64,000 bases of DNA, from contig OY755243.1 in assembly GCA_963576725.1 (NCBI GenBank), forward strand, positions 35,749,846 through 35,813,845. Direction: 5' to 3'. The position numbers and the translations under genes were made by a program. The notes beneath the pieces were generated by a model, which saw nothing but the letters and a program-made list of their open reading frames with translations, did not search any database and was not told the origin of the DNA. The first letter of the stretch is position 1, and each line of letters opens with the position of its first letter. Of this stretch, positions 1 through 10,264 are shown piece by piece. Origin of the DNA: Azorinus chamasolen. Lineage: Eukaryota; Mollusca; Bivalvia; Cardiida; Solecurtidae.

Positions 1-622
1 AAAATGAAATAAGAGTTATGTTTCTTGTTCTAGGTCTGGTCGATCATATACGAAATTCTTTAAAAATCATGTCATACCGTAAAACATGACAAGTTTATAT
101 GGCAATGCAGAGATACTTTAAAACCCTTTTCAATAAATGTTAGTTATAGCTGAAATCCAAAACATAATTCTTTTACCATATTGTACTCAACCAGTTGACC
201 CTCGTGACATGTAGTTCCAGGTGCGCGAGTTAGGGTCAGCATAATTATGATAGGTTGTTGTTCTCTATAGTGTCTCTATCCAGTATGCATGAGAGAAATA
301 ATGATATCTTGAATATTTATTAGACTGAATTTTAAGGTAACGTTTTACTTTAACAAAAACTGCCGAATCAGATCTATATCATGTGAAAAGTACACAGAGC
401 AGACCCTGATCAGACGGTTCCAATAGGATTTGATCTGTATCTACTCTGTTTGCAAATGCGTGAAAAGGCCTGTATATCTGAGGAGAAAGGTTTGGAAATA
501 GCCGGTGAACAAGGCACTTCTGTTCCAGAAAAAAAATATAATGTTGCATACTATTCAGGATATTCACTGTCATTGCGTGCCATTTGATAAAAATCGAATC
601 TGCGTTTTCGGTCAACTGGTTG
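1..622. other. Gene-free AT-rich stretch with a decayed family-A element
   Basis: Nothing gene-like is visible. Roughly positions 280-500 carry a worn family-A element in the reverse sense: a core with CAGAGCAGACCCTGATCAGAC, its degraded partner arm ending TCTACTCTGTTTGC, then AAATGCGTGAAAAGGC. The terminal TTAA motifs are no longer recognisable. Short reading frames here lack any coding signature. Confidence 0.5.
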
Positions 623-998
623 TTTAGAGGTTAGACCAAGTGAGGATTTATTCCTTTTTCGGGTGGCGCTTTAGAGGTTAGACCCGGTGAGGATTTATTC
701 CTTTTTCGGGCGGTGTTTTAGAGGTTAGACCCGGTGAGGATTTATTCCTTTTTCGGGTGACGCTTTAGAGGTTAGACCCGGTGAGGATTTATTCCTTTTT
801 CGGGTGGCGCTTTAGAGGTTAGACCCGGTGAGGATTTATTCCTTTTTCGGGCGGCGTTTTAGAGGTTAGACCCGGTGAGGATTTATTCCTTTTTCGGGTG
901 GCGCTTTAGAAGTTAGACCCGGTGAGGATTTATTCCTTTTTCGGGTGGCGTTTTAGAGGTTAGACCCGGTGAGGATGTATTCCTTTTTCGGGAGGCGC
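623..998. repeat. 47-bp tandem repeat, 8 units
   Basis: Eight head-to-tail copies of a 47-bp unit beginning TTTAGAGGTTAGACCCGGTG and running through GAGGATTTATTCCTTTTTCG. The period is exactly 47 bp (starts at 623, 670, 717 ... 952). Copies differ by only a few substitutions, such as GGTGGCGC, GGCGGCGT and GGTGACGC at the unit ends, so the array is fairly young. The units keep no open frame. Confidence 0.95.
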
Positions 999-1414
999 TT
1001 TGTCTATATATATTTTACATAGGCTTTATTTATAAAACATTCACAAACCTTGTTCATTTGTGTCGATTCAATATTTTGTTTGTGTCAGTAGTTACATAAA
1101 TGAAAACTTCCTTTGAAAATGTCAAGGAAATATTTATAGATTGATAGATAATTTAAAATCACATTAAAATTATTAGAGCTGCTTAATTTGACTCTCTTAA
1201 GAATTAAATCGTAGCAAATATATACCATTATGTATCTTCTTCACAGCTCAAGCAGGACTCATCTATTTTTAAGTGAGTGGTTCACACCATGTCAAGGTAA
1301 CATAATGATCATTTGAGTTGTGTGACTTGTGTCCTTTGATTTCTTAAAAAGTTATTGCCCCTGATAAATCTGTTTAACTGGCTCAAAATGTGTTATATAC
1401 CTCAAAGTGAAAAT
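999..1414. other. Unannotated AT-rich spacer
   Basis: No gene, RNA or repeat recognised between the 47-bp array and the left arm of the first foldback-like element. Confidence 0.5.
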
Positions 1415-2105
1415 ATACCGACTCTCTTGCCAAAATACATCCACGATGAGGGGGTCGATATATTACATAGTACTATGAGCCCTGTCATTTTACTATAAGA
1501 TATAGTGACTCCCTTGCCAAAATACAACCACTACGTGGTCGATAAATCACATAGTACTATGACCCAAGGCCATTTTATTATAAAATGTAGTGACTCCCTT
1601 GCCAAAATACATCCAACAGGGGGAGGGTCGATAAATTATATAGTACTATGACCCATTGCCATTTTACTATAAAATAAAGTGACTCCCTTGCCGAAATACA
1701 TCCACCAGGGTGGAGGTCGATATATAATATAATAGTACGACCCCCATGCCATTTTACTATAAAATATAGTGATTCCTTTGCCAAAATACACCCTACATGG
1801 GGTCGATATATGATATAGTACTATGACCCTCATGCCATTTTACCATAAGATATAGTTACTCCCTTGCATAAAATACATTCACTACGGGATCGATAAATCA
1901 AATAGTACTATGACCCCAAGGCCATTTTACTCTAAAATATAGTAACTCTCTTGCCAAAATACATCCGCCAGGGGGGTCGATATGTTAAATAGTACTATGA
2001 CTCCCATGTATATAGAACCCCCGCCTATCGTGGGTGTATTTTGGCAAGGGAGTCGGTATATTTTCTTGTAAAATGGCATGAGGGTCATAGTACTATATAA
2101 TATAT
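1415..2105 (-). repeat. Left outer arm of foldback element 1
   Basis: About eight units containing GACTCCCTTGCCAAAATACA, a GGGGTCGATAT segment, the short palindrome ATAGTACTAT, and CCATTTTACTATAAAATATA. This is the reverse complement of the unit at 4725-6185. Short frames in this array repeat with the unit and are not genes. Confidence 0.9.
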
Positions 2106-2222
2106 CGGTTGCTAGACGTTTCGCTACCCATACCATTTCGCTACAGTCATTTCGCTACCCACCGAGAAGTCATTTCGCTACCCTGACCATTTCGCTACCT
2201 GTACGTTTCGCTACCTATCGAA
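2106..2222. repeat. Left inner arm: TTTCGCTACC short tandem repeat
   Basis: Six or seven irregular copies of a motif containing TTTCGCTACC, separated by short spacers such as CATAC and CAGTCA. The reverse-complement motif GGTAGCGAAA(TG) recurs at 4608-4722, forming the inner part of the inverted arms. Confidence 0.9.
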
Positions 2223-2506
2223 TTTAATAGGAAAACCAATATTGTTGCGGGGGTGGTTAGTGATTTGAGAGTCAAATTTATTAACATATAATAAATATTT
2301 ATATTCAGATACCAAAAAGAATTATAGGAAAATTGGAAAAAAAGGAAAATAAAGTGTTATGTCAGAGGATGAATGATGTGTCTTTTATATATATTTTGAA
2401 CGCACACATCCTGTGTGAAAAGAGGGCTATATAAATATTTAATAATAATAATACATTACACATACTATATCTATAGAGATAATAATCATGTTGTTGGGTT
2501 TGTTTC

Positions 2507-2878
2507 ATTTTCAGGATGGCACAGGAGGCTGAATGGTAGAGCCGGGAGAGGCGACTTGGGCTTCTACGTCCTCGCTCCCCTCCTCTTCGGAGAAGCACAG
2601 ACAGTGGACTTGCAGATGAGACTGATGTCTGACAACCTCCTTAAGAAGATTCAGCACCACCAGTACCGATGATTCAGCACCGCCAGTACCGAACAACCCA
2701 TCTGAAACTTCACGACCTTTGGGAAAAGTACGACGACGAGGAGCTGACCACGTCTCATCTACTCAAGCGAGTTAGTCTGATTACCGGCCTGGGAGCGGTG
2801 ACCAACAGGGCAGTCTGATTACCGGCCTGGGAGCGGTGACCAACAGGGCAGATGACGCTGAGTATGAGTTGTAAATTA
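2507..2878 (+). pseudogene. Unidentified gene fragment inside foldback element 1
   Basis: A GC-richer island in AT-rich DNA. It opens after a pyrimidine-rich tract ending TTTTCAG, a plausible splice acceptor, so it looks like a captured 3-prime exon. A frame from 2415 reads to a stop at about 2672; a second frame downstream reads ...KLHDLWEKYDDEEL... Two near-perfect tandem microduplications (23 bp near 2649-2694 and 38 bp near 2775-2851) each shift the frame. Past the second one, a frame reads ...GLGAVTNRADDAEYEL and ends in TAA. I do not recognise the family. It could also be chance coding-like sequence; the coding-like composition and splice-like start argue mildly for a real ancestral exon. 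Confidence 0.35.
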
Positions 2879-2899
2879 GAACGTTAGTTGTGTGTATAT

Positions 2900-4560
2900 A
2901 GCTGAGTGACATTGATGAAGTGCTGGTTCTTTATCATATGTATGTGCTTATGTCATGTTTTGTTTTGTTACTGTAAAGTGATCCCAATACAGTGAGATAC
3001 TATATGTTTCAATTTCTATTTCGTTTAAGCAGAATCTTCAATGTACAGTAAACCCCATTTAAAGTGACCACTCAATGAATAAATATGGGCTTCTTAATGC
3101 AGAACAAAAGTAATCTAGAAAGCTCCTCTATGTCCTTTCTGCATTACTTTTATCCAGCATTAGGCTACTGTCTACATCTACGATCTGCATCTATCACCCA
3201 TAAGTATACCTCTTTGAGGTAGTTGCATTATACTGTAGTAACTAGTAACCAAAGTGTTAAACGAATTACACATGTGCGTATATCATGTTTGGTTTTGTTA
3301 ATGAATAGTGTATACCAATACAGTGAGATACTATATGTTCCAATTTCTATTTCGTTTCAGCAGTCTTCAATGTACAGTAAACCCCATCTAAAGTGACCAC
3401 TCAATGAATAAATATGGGCGTCTCTATAAGCTGTGGCTTCTTAATGCAGGACAGAGGTAATCCAGAAAGCTCCTCTATGTCCTTTCTGCATTACTTTTGT
3501 CCAGCATTAAGCTACTTTCTACAGTGCTCCCTCTCTTCAACGACACCCTTTGGGATACAAAGCTTATATGTGTTGTTCAGAGGGAGTTGTTATAGGGAGG
3601 GAAAAACATAATTAGCTTGTTTGCAGATCCCCAGATAAGGTGTATGTCTAAAACTAAAACTATTATGTCTCAATCAACCCTATGTTGTGACCACTCTTTA
3701 GAATCGTCACAAAGTGACGATTCTAAAGAGTGGTCACAACATAGGGTTTGACGGAGGCATAAAGAAAATACGATGAAAAAAATGTTTCTGGGGCCTTGTT
3801 GTTTCGGAAACAGTGACATGCGTTGTTGTAAGGAGGGAATCGTTATTGAGAGGGCCGTTGTAGGGAGGGAGCACTGTACATCTACGATCTGCATCTGTCA
3901 CCCATAATTAACTCTTTGAGGTGGTAGCATTAGCGGGGTTTTACTGTAGTAATCAAAGTGTTAAATGAGTGATACATGTGCTTATATCAGGTTTTGTTTT
4001 GTAAATATATAGTGTATACCAATACAGTGGGATGGCAGCCTAATGCAGGACAAAAGTAATCCAGAAAGCTCTTTTCTGTCCTGCTTTCTGCATTACTTTT
4101 GTCCAGCATTAAGTTACCATCTACAATCTGCATATAACACACAGAATTATACCTATTTTGACATGTATGTGCTTATGTCAGGTTTTGTTAATGTATAGTG
4201 TATTGTGTCATGTTTTGTTAAATTTCAATTTTGTTTCAGCAGAGTCTTCAATGTACATTTGAACCAATCTAACGTGACCACTTTCTGAATAAATACGGGT
4301 GCTTCTGTCCTGCATCAAGCTAACATCTGCATCTACCATCTGCATCTAGCAGCCAGAATTATACCTCTTTTAGGTGTTTGCATTAGCGGAGTTTTACTGT
4401 AGTATCCATATATGGTTAAATGCCTGATTCATGTATGTGCTTATGTCAGTTTTTGTTAAATTTCCTTTTTGTTTCAGCAGTCTTCAACGTACAGTTGAAC
4501 CAATCTAATGTGACTTTCTGAATAAATACGGATGCCTCTATAAGCAGGTGGCTGCTAAAC
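2900..4560. repeat. Interior of foldback element 1: repeated family-B derived block
   Basis: Four to five degenerate copies of a block of about 200-330 bp with the order TTATGTCAGGTTTTGTT, ACCAATACAGTGAGATACTA, TTCAATGTACAGTAAACCCC, GACCACTCAATGAATAAATA, then an AATGCAGGACAAAAGTAA palindrome and a CTACGATCTGCATCT tail. Copies begin near 2935, 3275, 3975, 4165 and 4430. The centre of each is a family-B element, so one B insertion seems to have been amplified with its flanks. Later copies lose the palindrome. Confidence 0.75.
3676..3748. repeat. Perfect 35-bp-arm palindrome (family D)
   Basis: Left arm begins AACCCTATGTTGTGACCACT and the right arm is its exact reverse complement over 35 bp, with a 3-base AAA loop. 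The same core recurs near 17461, 21443, 28203 and 40033, so this is the hairpin of a dispersed element. Here it lies within one copy of the duplicated interior block of foldback element 1. Confidence 0.9.
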
Positions 4561-4607
4561 TGTTATCGTCCAAATCAATTAAATCTGTGAATAATTATAA
4601 TTAATTG

Positions 4608-4722
4608 GGTGACAGGGTAGCGAAATGACTTCCCGCAAGGGTGCGAAATGACTGTAGCGAAATGGTCAGGGTAGCGAAATGGTCAGGGTAGCGAAACGCT
4701 GTGTAGCGAAACGTCCGTAAAC
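4608..4722. repeat. Right inner arm: GGTAGCGAAATG short tandem repeat
   Basis: Inverted counterpart of the TTTCGCTACC array at 2106-2222. It contains AGGGTAGCGAAATG repeated with short spacers and closes with GTAGCGAAACGTCC, mirroring the ACGTTTCGCTACC at the left side. Confidence 0.9.
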
Positions 4723-4724
4723 CA

Positions 4725-6185
4725 ATATATCCAGCCCCCGTCGTAGATGTATTGTGGCAAGGGAGTCACTATATCTTACAGTAAAATGACCGAGGGGTCA
4801 TAGTACTATATGATATATCGACCAACGTGGTGGATGCATTTTTGTAAGGGAGTCATTATATATTTGATAGTAAAATGGCATGGGGTCATAGTACTATATA
4901 AAATATCAACACATCTGGTGGATGTATTTTGACAAGGGAGTCACTATATTTTATAGTAAAATGACATGAGTCATAGTACTATATAATATATCGACCCCCA
5001 TCGTAGATGTATATTGGCAAGGGAGTCACTATATTTTATAGTAAAATAGAATGGGTTTCATAGTACTATATAATATATCGACCCCGATCGGGGATTTATT
5101 TTGGAAAGGGAGTCGGTATATTTTCTGGTAAAATGGCCAGGGTCATATTACTATATAACATATCGACCCCCATCGTGGATGTATTTTTGCAAGGGAATCA
5201 CTATATTTTATAGTAAAATGGCATGGGGGTCATAGTACTATATAATATATCGACCCCCGGTGGATGTATTTTGGCAAAGGAGTCACTATATTTTATAGTA
5301 AAATGGCATGGGGATCATAGTACTATATGATATATACTATACATAGTACTATATAATATCTATATGATCTATCGAACACGTAGAGGATGTATTTTTGCAA
5401 GGGAGTCTCTATATTTAATAGTAAGATTGTATGGGGTCATGATACTATATAAATATAATACATCGAACCCCCCCCCCCCCCCCTTGGTGGGTGTATTTTG
5501 GCAGGGGAGTCACCATCTTTCATAGTAAAATGCCATCGGTGTCATAGTACTATATAATATACGACCCCCACCCCCCAACCTGGTGGATGTATTTTGGCAA
5601 GGGAGTCACAATATTTTACAGTAAAATGGTATGGGGTCATAGAACTATGTAATACATCGACCCCCCTGGTGGGTGTATTTTGGCAAAGGAGTCACTATGG
5701 TTCATAGTAAAATGACCGGGTCATAGTACTATAAAATATATAGACCCCCATATCGACCTACTGCGATAAAAAGAGTGGGTCACAATATTATAAGAGGTCA
5801 TTATATTATGGCAAGGAAGTCACTATACTTTATAATAAAATGGCCTTGGGTCATAAAACTATATGATTTATCGACCTCGTGGTGGATGTATTTTTGCAAA
5901 GGAGTCACAATATTTATAGTAAAATGGCTTGGGTGTCACAGTACTACATAATATATCGACCCTCCATCGTGGATGGATTTTGGCAAGGGAGTCACTATAT
6001 TTTATAGTAAATGACCGGGGGTCATAGTACTATAAAATATGTAGAGCTCTCGGTCGACATACTACGATAAAAAGAGTAGGTCACAATACTATAAAGGGGG
6101 TCATTATACTATGGCAAGGGAGTCACTATATACTTTATAGTAAAATGACCGGGGTCATAGTAGGCTATATAATAAATCGACTACC
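4725..6185 (+). repeat. Right outer arm of foldback element 1
   Basis: About 17 units of about 86 bp (for example unit landmarks at 5021, 5108, 5193, 5278), each with GGATGTATTTTGGCAAGGGA, GTCACTATATTTTATAGTAA, and GGTCATAGTACTATATAATA. A poly-C run lies at about 5468-5482. Roughly twice as long as the left arm, so one arm has expanded or the other has shrunk. Confidence 0.9.
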
Positions 6186-6240
6186 GATCGATCCACTATG
6201 GGTGTCACTTTTCCTCATTACACCGGAAATAACTAAGAAT

Positions 6241-6512
6241 ATGGGAGAAAAATACAAAAAATCTACTTCGCTGTAAGCATGAAAGACGGTACTAGTAATG
6301 AAGAACAGAATAAGTTTGAGTTTCTTGTTGCTATTGACAGCCTTTCAATGACCAGTAATATTAGCGTTCTTCCGATATGCAAAGGACTCCCTGGACATAG
6401 TTACACAGTTCTCTCTAAGTAAAGGACACACAACTCTTGCTGGGTTTATTTCACAAAACTGGAATCATTGAGAAATTCCACGATGTTTTTGCTCAAGCTC
6501 CTCTCAAATTAG
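6241..6512 (+). pseudogene. Decayed Mab-21/cGAS-like nucleotidyltransferase fragment
   Basis: Closely matches the intact gene at 8735-10054 over about its residues 61-160. Both share a long run around TATTGACAGCCTTTCAATGA and ATGCAAAGGA.TCCCTGGACA. Differences are inactivating: the codon matching catalytic Glu84 reads Lys, that matching Asp86 reads Glu, an in-frame TAA follows CTCTCTAAG at about 6421, and some 60 bp are missing between the GCTG and TTATTTCACAAA segments. No other part of the gene is seen nearby. It lies directly beyond the right end of foldback element 1. Probably a truncated duplicate; whether retroposed or segmental cannot be told. Confidence 0.85.
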
Positions 6513-7454
6513 ATTTGATTTTAAGACCTTTTTTTAAGAAGATAACCTTTCAAACGATGTACATGTATAACTTGACTTGGTGGGAGCAGAGACATATATG
6601 TATGTATATGTCTCTGGTTGGAGGAAAAATGTTTTTCTTACGAAATGTCCATATGGGTAAGTAGGCAAAACAGTCCAAAATCTTTTTAAATCTTTTGCCA
6701 CCATCTTTAAATGTATTAGTGATACATGACTTGATCTGGGACTCTGGGTCTACACTGTTTGCAAAGACACCAATTTTGAAAGATGTGTGGAAGAAATGTA
6801 GCCTACTAAGCCAGCGCGGACTGTTTATGTTACGATGCCCGTATGTGTACACATACGTATTGGATTTTCCGCATGTCTATGTTTAGGACAGGTAAACCAG
6901 TCGATAGACATAATTAAAGTGGATTTAACACACACAACGCCATATGGAGCATAAAATGTGTACTAATGATCAATATAACAACCAAACAAGTCACCAAACA
7001 CAAATGGAACAGCCACGTCTATAGGCCTACGTGTGATACCTGTGAGTAAACCTATATAATTATTCATGGTGATTGATTAAAATTGTATGCATTTTTGTAG
7101 AAGAATGGGAAACGGGAGAAACTGACATAAATTGTTATAAATCTTGGAACTAACGAAAACTGACAGTAATCTACCTGCCTCCCTACGACGATAACAAAAA
7201 CAGGTCTTTATGGGGTTTTAGCAAAATATGCTGGACGACCAGTTAAATGCGGAAGGCTCCCATGGGGGGTGGGGGGGGGGGCTTTCTGCATTACTTTCAT
7301 CCTGTATAAGCAACCACCTGCTGTTCTAGATATCTATGTTTCTTCATTATACAGTCGCTACGGACATGTTCAAAGGATTTACCAAATGTATATATTTAAG
7401 ATATGGACAGGTAAGTATGGGCTGTTTACAAAGCGATACTCGCCTAGTGGTTGG
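6513..7454. other. Non-coding stretch with family-A and family-B remnants
   Basis: No gene recognised. Near 6735-6770 a short family-A like arm (GGGTCTACACTGTTTGCAAA) is visible. At about 7225-7326 a half family-B element remains (CTTTCTGCATTACTTTCATC then GCAACCACCTGC), broken by a G-rich run at about 7264-7281. The reading frames here are short and have no recognisable domains. Confidence 0.5.
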
Positions 7455-7652
7455 CCTTTTATAACAACCCTTTCCCTTTCTCTTTGTTCGCGCCTTTGCA
7501 GAGTAGATCCAGATTAGAGGGATCATACAGGGTCTACTCTGTTTCATTATGAAATAAACCTGACTATAAGTTTATGCCGTGCAGTCAGAAATTCGCTGTT
7601 GAAAATATTCATGAAGGCATTGTTTCTTATATGAATATCTATCAGGTAACGG
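7455..7652. mobile_element. Family-A palindromic MITE
   Basis: Starts ACCCTTTCCCTTTC, carries CCTTTGCAGAGTAGATCCAG and a partner arm GGGTCTACTCTGTTTC, and ends ATATGAATATCTATCAGGTAACGGGTTAA. A diverged member of the TTAA-ended family. Confidence 0.7.
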
Positions 7653-8382
7653 GTTAATGCAGACCAGGTAGAATGGTATTATACTAGAACATTACATGTG
7701 GGTACTCGAAATAGTGATATCGAACTACTTTTGGTTTCGCGATATCCTAGATGAGACTTAAAAAAATCATAAAAGCATGTACATGATGTCTGTAAGATCA
7801 ATACTCGTCCTACAGTTGGTGTAGCGAATGAATACATGTAGTATGTACAGCACTGGCTGCTTGTCAATTAGATGTTACGACAGCACATTGGTTTTGCCTA
7901 ATGTTGCTGTGCACTATCAAGTGTCATTTGCATATTTCTTGCCTGACATTCTATTTTAGTGACAGTTTCGTCTTAGGAGTTCTATATATCTCGAGTACAC
8001 ATTATACGTGGAACACATTGACAGCTAACTATATGGTAACATCACCCACTCGCCTGTATCAGAGGAGCAGATTAGCTCCATATTTGAATGATTACACTAG
8101 AGAACTCCACCATATTCAGTTATTTGAAATCAGTGTGTACCAAATCTGAATTGAAACTTAGGTATAAATTTATCCTGTCTCAATTTAATATGTAGCATCT
8201 AAGCAACATAAATTAAATTAGACTGATTGCATTGTAAGACCATAATATATTCTGGCCAGCAGATCTATCGCCGTTTAAATATCAAGCATTATAAGGAAGG
8301 CTTCTTATGAGTGAGTTCAATGACAGCTTTGCATTAAGGAGCATGCTGTTTCTTCTAAATGAGAGTGAGGAGAAATACTCGG
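7653..8382. other. Unannotated spacer
   Basis: No gene, RNA or repeat recognised. Short frames on both strands look random. Confidence 0.45.
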
Positions 8383-8572
8383 TTAACCCTTTACTAAATA
8401 AATACGCCTTTATACGCATTTGCAAACATAGAAGACCGATAGGAGCCGTCTGACCAGGAGTTGCTCTGTTTACTGATAATGCCTTTAATATATATGATTC
8501 TATAGATTCTGCAATGACCTTAACTCCCTACCCGTGGTATCATTATATGAATATTCGTAGAGGAAAGGGTTA
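8383..8572. mobile_element. Family-A palindromic MITE, 5-prime of the cGAS-like gene
   Basis: Begins TTAACCCTTTACTAAATAAA and ends GAGGAAAGGGTTAA, with a shortened core containing AGGAGCCGTCTGACC and TTGCTCTGTTTAC. It sits about 160 bp upstream of the coding start at 8735. Confidence 0.75.
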
Positions 8573-8648
8573 ACATGCAAAATTTGTTTTGCTCTGTTTA
8601 TTATGTCAAAAATGAAGTATACTTGGACATTTCAACTAATCCCAAGTA

Positions 8649-8665
8649 TTTTATCTGCATTTCAG
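8649..8665 (+). promoter_or_regulatory. Possible splice acceptor in the 5-prime UTR
   Basis: TATTTTATCTGCATTTCAG ends at 8665 and is followed by about 70 bp lacking ATG in frame before the start codon at 8735. It would make the coding exon the second exon of the transcript, but no upstream exon can be identified. Confidence 0.35.
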
Positions 8666-8734
8666 GAGCGCGCCCATCTAAGCACAAAACCCTAAAAAGT
8701 ATTCACGAATTCCAGTCACAGAACGAACATAGAT

Positions 8735-10054
8735 ATGGGTAACCAGGTGGCCAAACCTGTTGAAACCAGAAATGCCACACTTTCGTCATATTTTGAATAC
8801 CTTTTTAGAGATGTACTTTGTTTCAAAAGAAGTGTAGAAGAGATCAATGATATTACAGAATCTGTTAATGAGATGGTTCGTGTAATAACTGATGAAATAT
8901 GCAAAGTAGATGAGAGATTTAAAATATCAAAGATCTACTTTGTTGGAAGCATGAAAGAAGGTACTAGCAATGAAGAACCGGGTGAGTTTGATTTTCTTGT
9001 TGTTATTGACAGCCTTTCAATGACCAGTGATATTAGTGTGCTTCGGAAATGCAAAGGATTCCCTGGACATAGTCACATTGAAGTAAAAGAACACACACCT
9101 CTCGCTGATATATGGAAAGATATAACAGATAATAGAAACATAAAAAGCAGTCGCTCGGGCTTATTTGACAAATCGGGAATTATGAACAAATTTCAGGAGG
9201 TTCTTGGACAAGCTACACAAAGACAAAAAGGTCACGAAATAACTGAAGCAACTGGTAAACTGGTGATGAATCATCAGATATTTAGCCCCGTTGTCGGCAA
9301 ACATGGTCCAGCTTGTGTCAGCATGTTCAGATGGGTACCATATGATGGGTCGTTTTTTTCTAACCGAAATTTGAATATATCAGTTGATATCACGCCTGCC
9401 ATTCAGATTGGTGATGTGAAAAGCGTTGTTGATGAAACGGAAGTTAGAAACACCAGGATATACAAACATCTGCTTGATGTAGACTCGTTTATGCTTATCC
9501 CTGGTGGGAATACAATGTGTACTGACGGGCTTTGTTTTAGGCTTACGTTTACAGACACCGAAATGGTCATGATGAAGGAGCTCTCAAACCATCACAGAAA
9601 GTGTTACCGAATTTTGAAATATCTATTTAGTGGAGGTGGACACACGTCTAGATATAGCAATATTTTTCACTCATATGCCCTGAAAACATTCGTGATAATG
9701 CATCACTTCGAGAAAGTGTGTGATGATAATGAAACTGGAAAGCTTTCAATGTGTATACTTGAAATAATTGACGCAATACAAAAATGTCTAGATTTGAGAA
9801 AAATATACTGGCTCAACGTTGAAGTAAATCTACCCAACATTATTTTACCTTCTCAAAATGTTTTTGAAAGACATGCTGCGAAGTCTAAAGTGAATAGAAA
9901 TATTATAGAACTGAAAAATATGATATTATTTCTTATTCGAATAGCTGATTCGAATCTACATGCCAATGAGGAACTGCAAACCAACCAATTCAAAAAGTAT
10001 GCAGTATACTTTGTTGACCAACCTCAGATACATGCACCTCAGTCTACAAAATGA
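8735..10054 (+). CDS. Mab-21 / cGAS-like nucleotidyltransferase (cGLR-type)
   Basis: Uninterrupted 439-residue protein. The nucleotidyltransferase signature is present: Gly71-Ser72 in FVGSMKEG, the metal-binding pair Glu84/Asp86 in GEFDFLVVID, and a third acidic residue Asp218 in ISVDITPAIQI. The C-terminal helical half has the Mab-21 pattern CYRILKYLF (290-298) and YALKTFVIMHH (314-324). Members of this family with the full triad make cyclic dinucleotides after sensing nucleic acid; others are inactive. All three acidic residues are intact, so activity is plausible but ligand and product cannot be predicted. The Zn-ribbon of vertebrate cGAS is not seen. Start chosen as the first ATG; Gly2 through Ala6 fit an N-myristoylation pattern. 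Single exon, AATAAA at 10259. A broken relative lies at 6241-6512. Confidence 0.9.
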   Translation: MGNQVAKPVETRNATLSSYFEYLFRDVLCFKRSVEEINDITESVNEMVRVITDEICKVDERFKISKIYFVGSMKEGTSNEEPGEFDFLVVIDSLSMTSDISVLRKCKGFPGHSHIEVKEHTPLADIWKDITDNRNIKSSRSGLFDKSGIMNKFQEVLGQATQRQKGHEITEATGKLVMNHQIFSPVVGKHGPACVSMFRWVPYDGSFFSNRNLNISVDITPAIQIGDVKSVVDETEVRNTRIYKHLLDVDSFMLIPGGNTMCTDGLCFRLTFTDTEMVMMKELSNHHRKCYRILKYLFSGGGHTSRYSNIFHSYALKTFVIMHHFEKVCDDNETGKLSMCILEIIDAIQKCLDLRKIYWLNVEVNLPNIILPSQNVFERHAAKSKVNRNIIELKNMILFLIRIADSNLHANEELQTNQFKKYAVYFVDQPQIHAPQSTK

Positions 10055-10258
10055 ATATGTTATTGTATATGACCTTGTTTTTAAAAGATGATGTTTCTCA
10101 GTTATATCTTAAATTGGTAATATATTTTCTATTGCTCAGCTTTTATGGACATATTTTGATGACAGATCGAAACTGCAGAGAACAACTTTCTCAGGTTTAG
10201 TTCATGATGACTTTTCCTAACGATTTATAATTTAAATACGACAGGGGCTTTTATTTGC

Positions 10259-10264
10259 AATAAA
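10259..10264 (+). terminator. Polyadenylation signal AATAAA
   Basis: Canonical AATAAA about 205 bp after the stop codon of the cGAS-like gene; the first one on this strand after that stop. The intervening 3-prime UTR is AT-rich without other features. Confidence 0.6.

Larger units (their letters stand above)
1415..6185. mobile_element. Foldback-like element 1, arms built of tandem repeats
   Basis: Two arrays of the same unit (about 86 bp in the right arm) face each other: about 8 units at 1415-2105 and about 17 units at 4725-6185 in the opposite orientation. Just inside each is a second, shorter array of TTTCGCTACC-type units (2106-2222), again inverted on the other side (4608-4722). The order outer array, inner array, unique interior, inner array, outer array is that of foldback transposons, whose terminal inverted repeats are made of tandem units. 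No transposase frame is seen inside, so it would be non-autonomous. No clear target-site duplication was found, so the outer limits are approximate and the class is inferred. Confidence 0.6.

Noticed and set aside
2106..4722. Long terminal repeats of a retrotransposon
   Set aside because: The repeated ends are in opposite, not direct, orientation and no primer-binding site or polypurine tract is visible.
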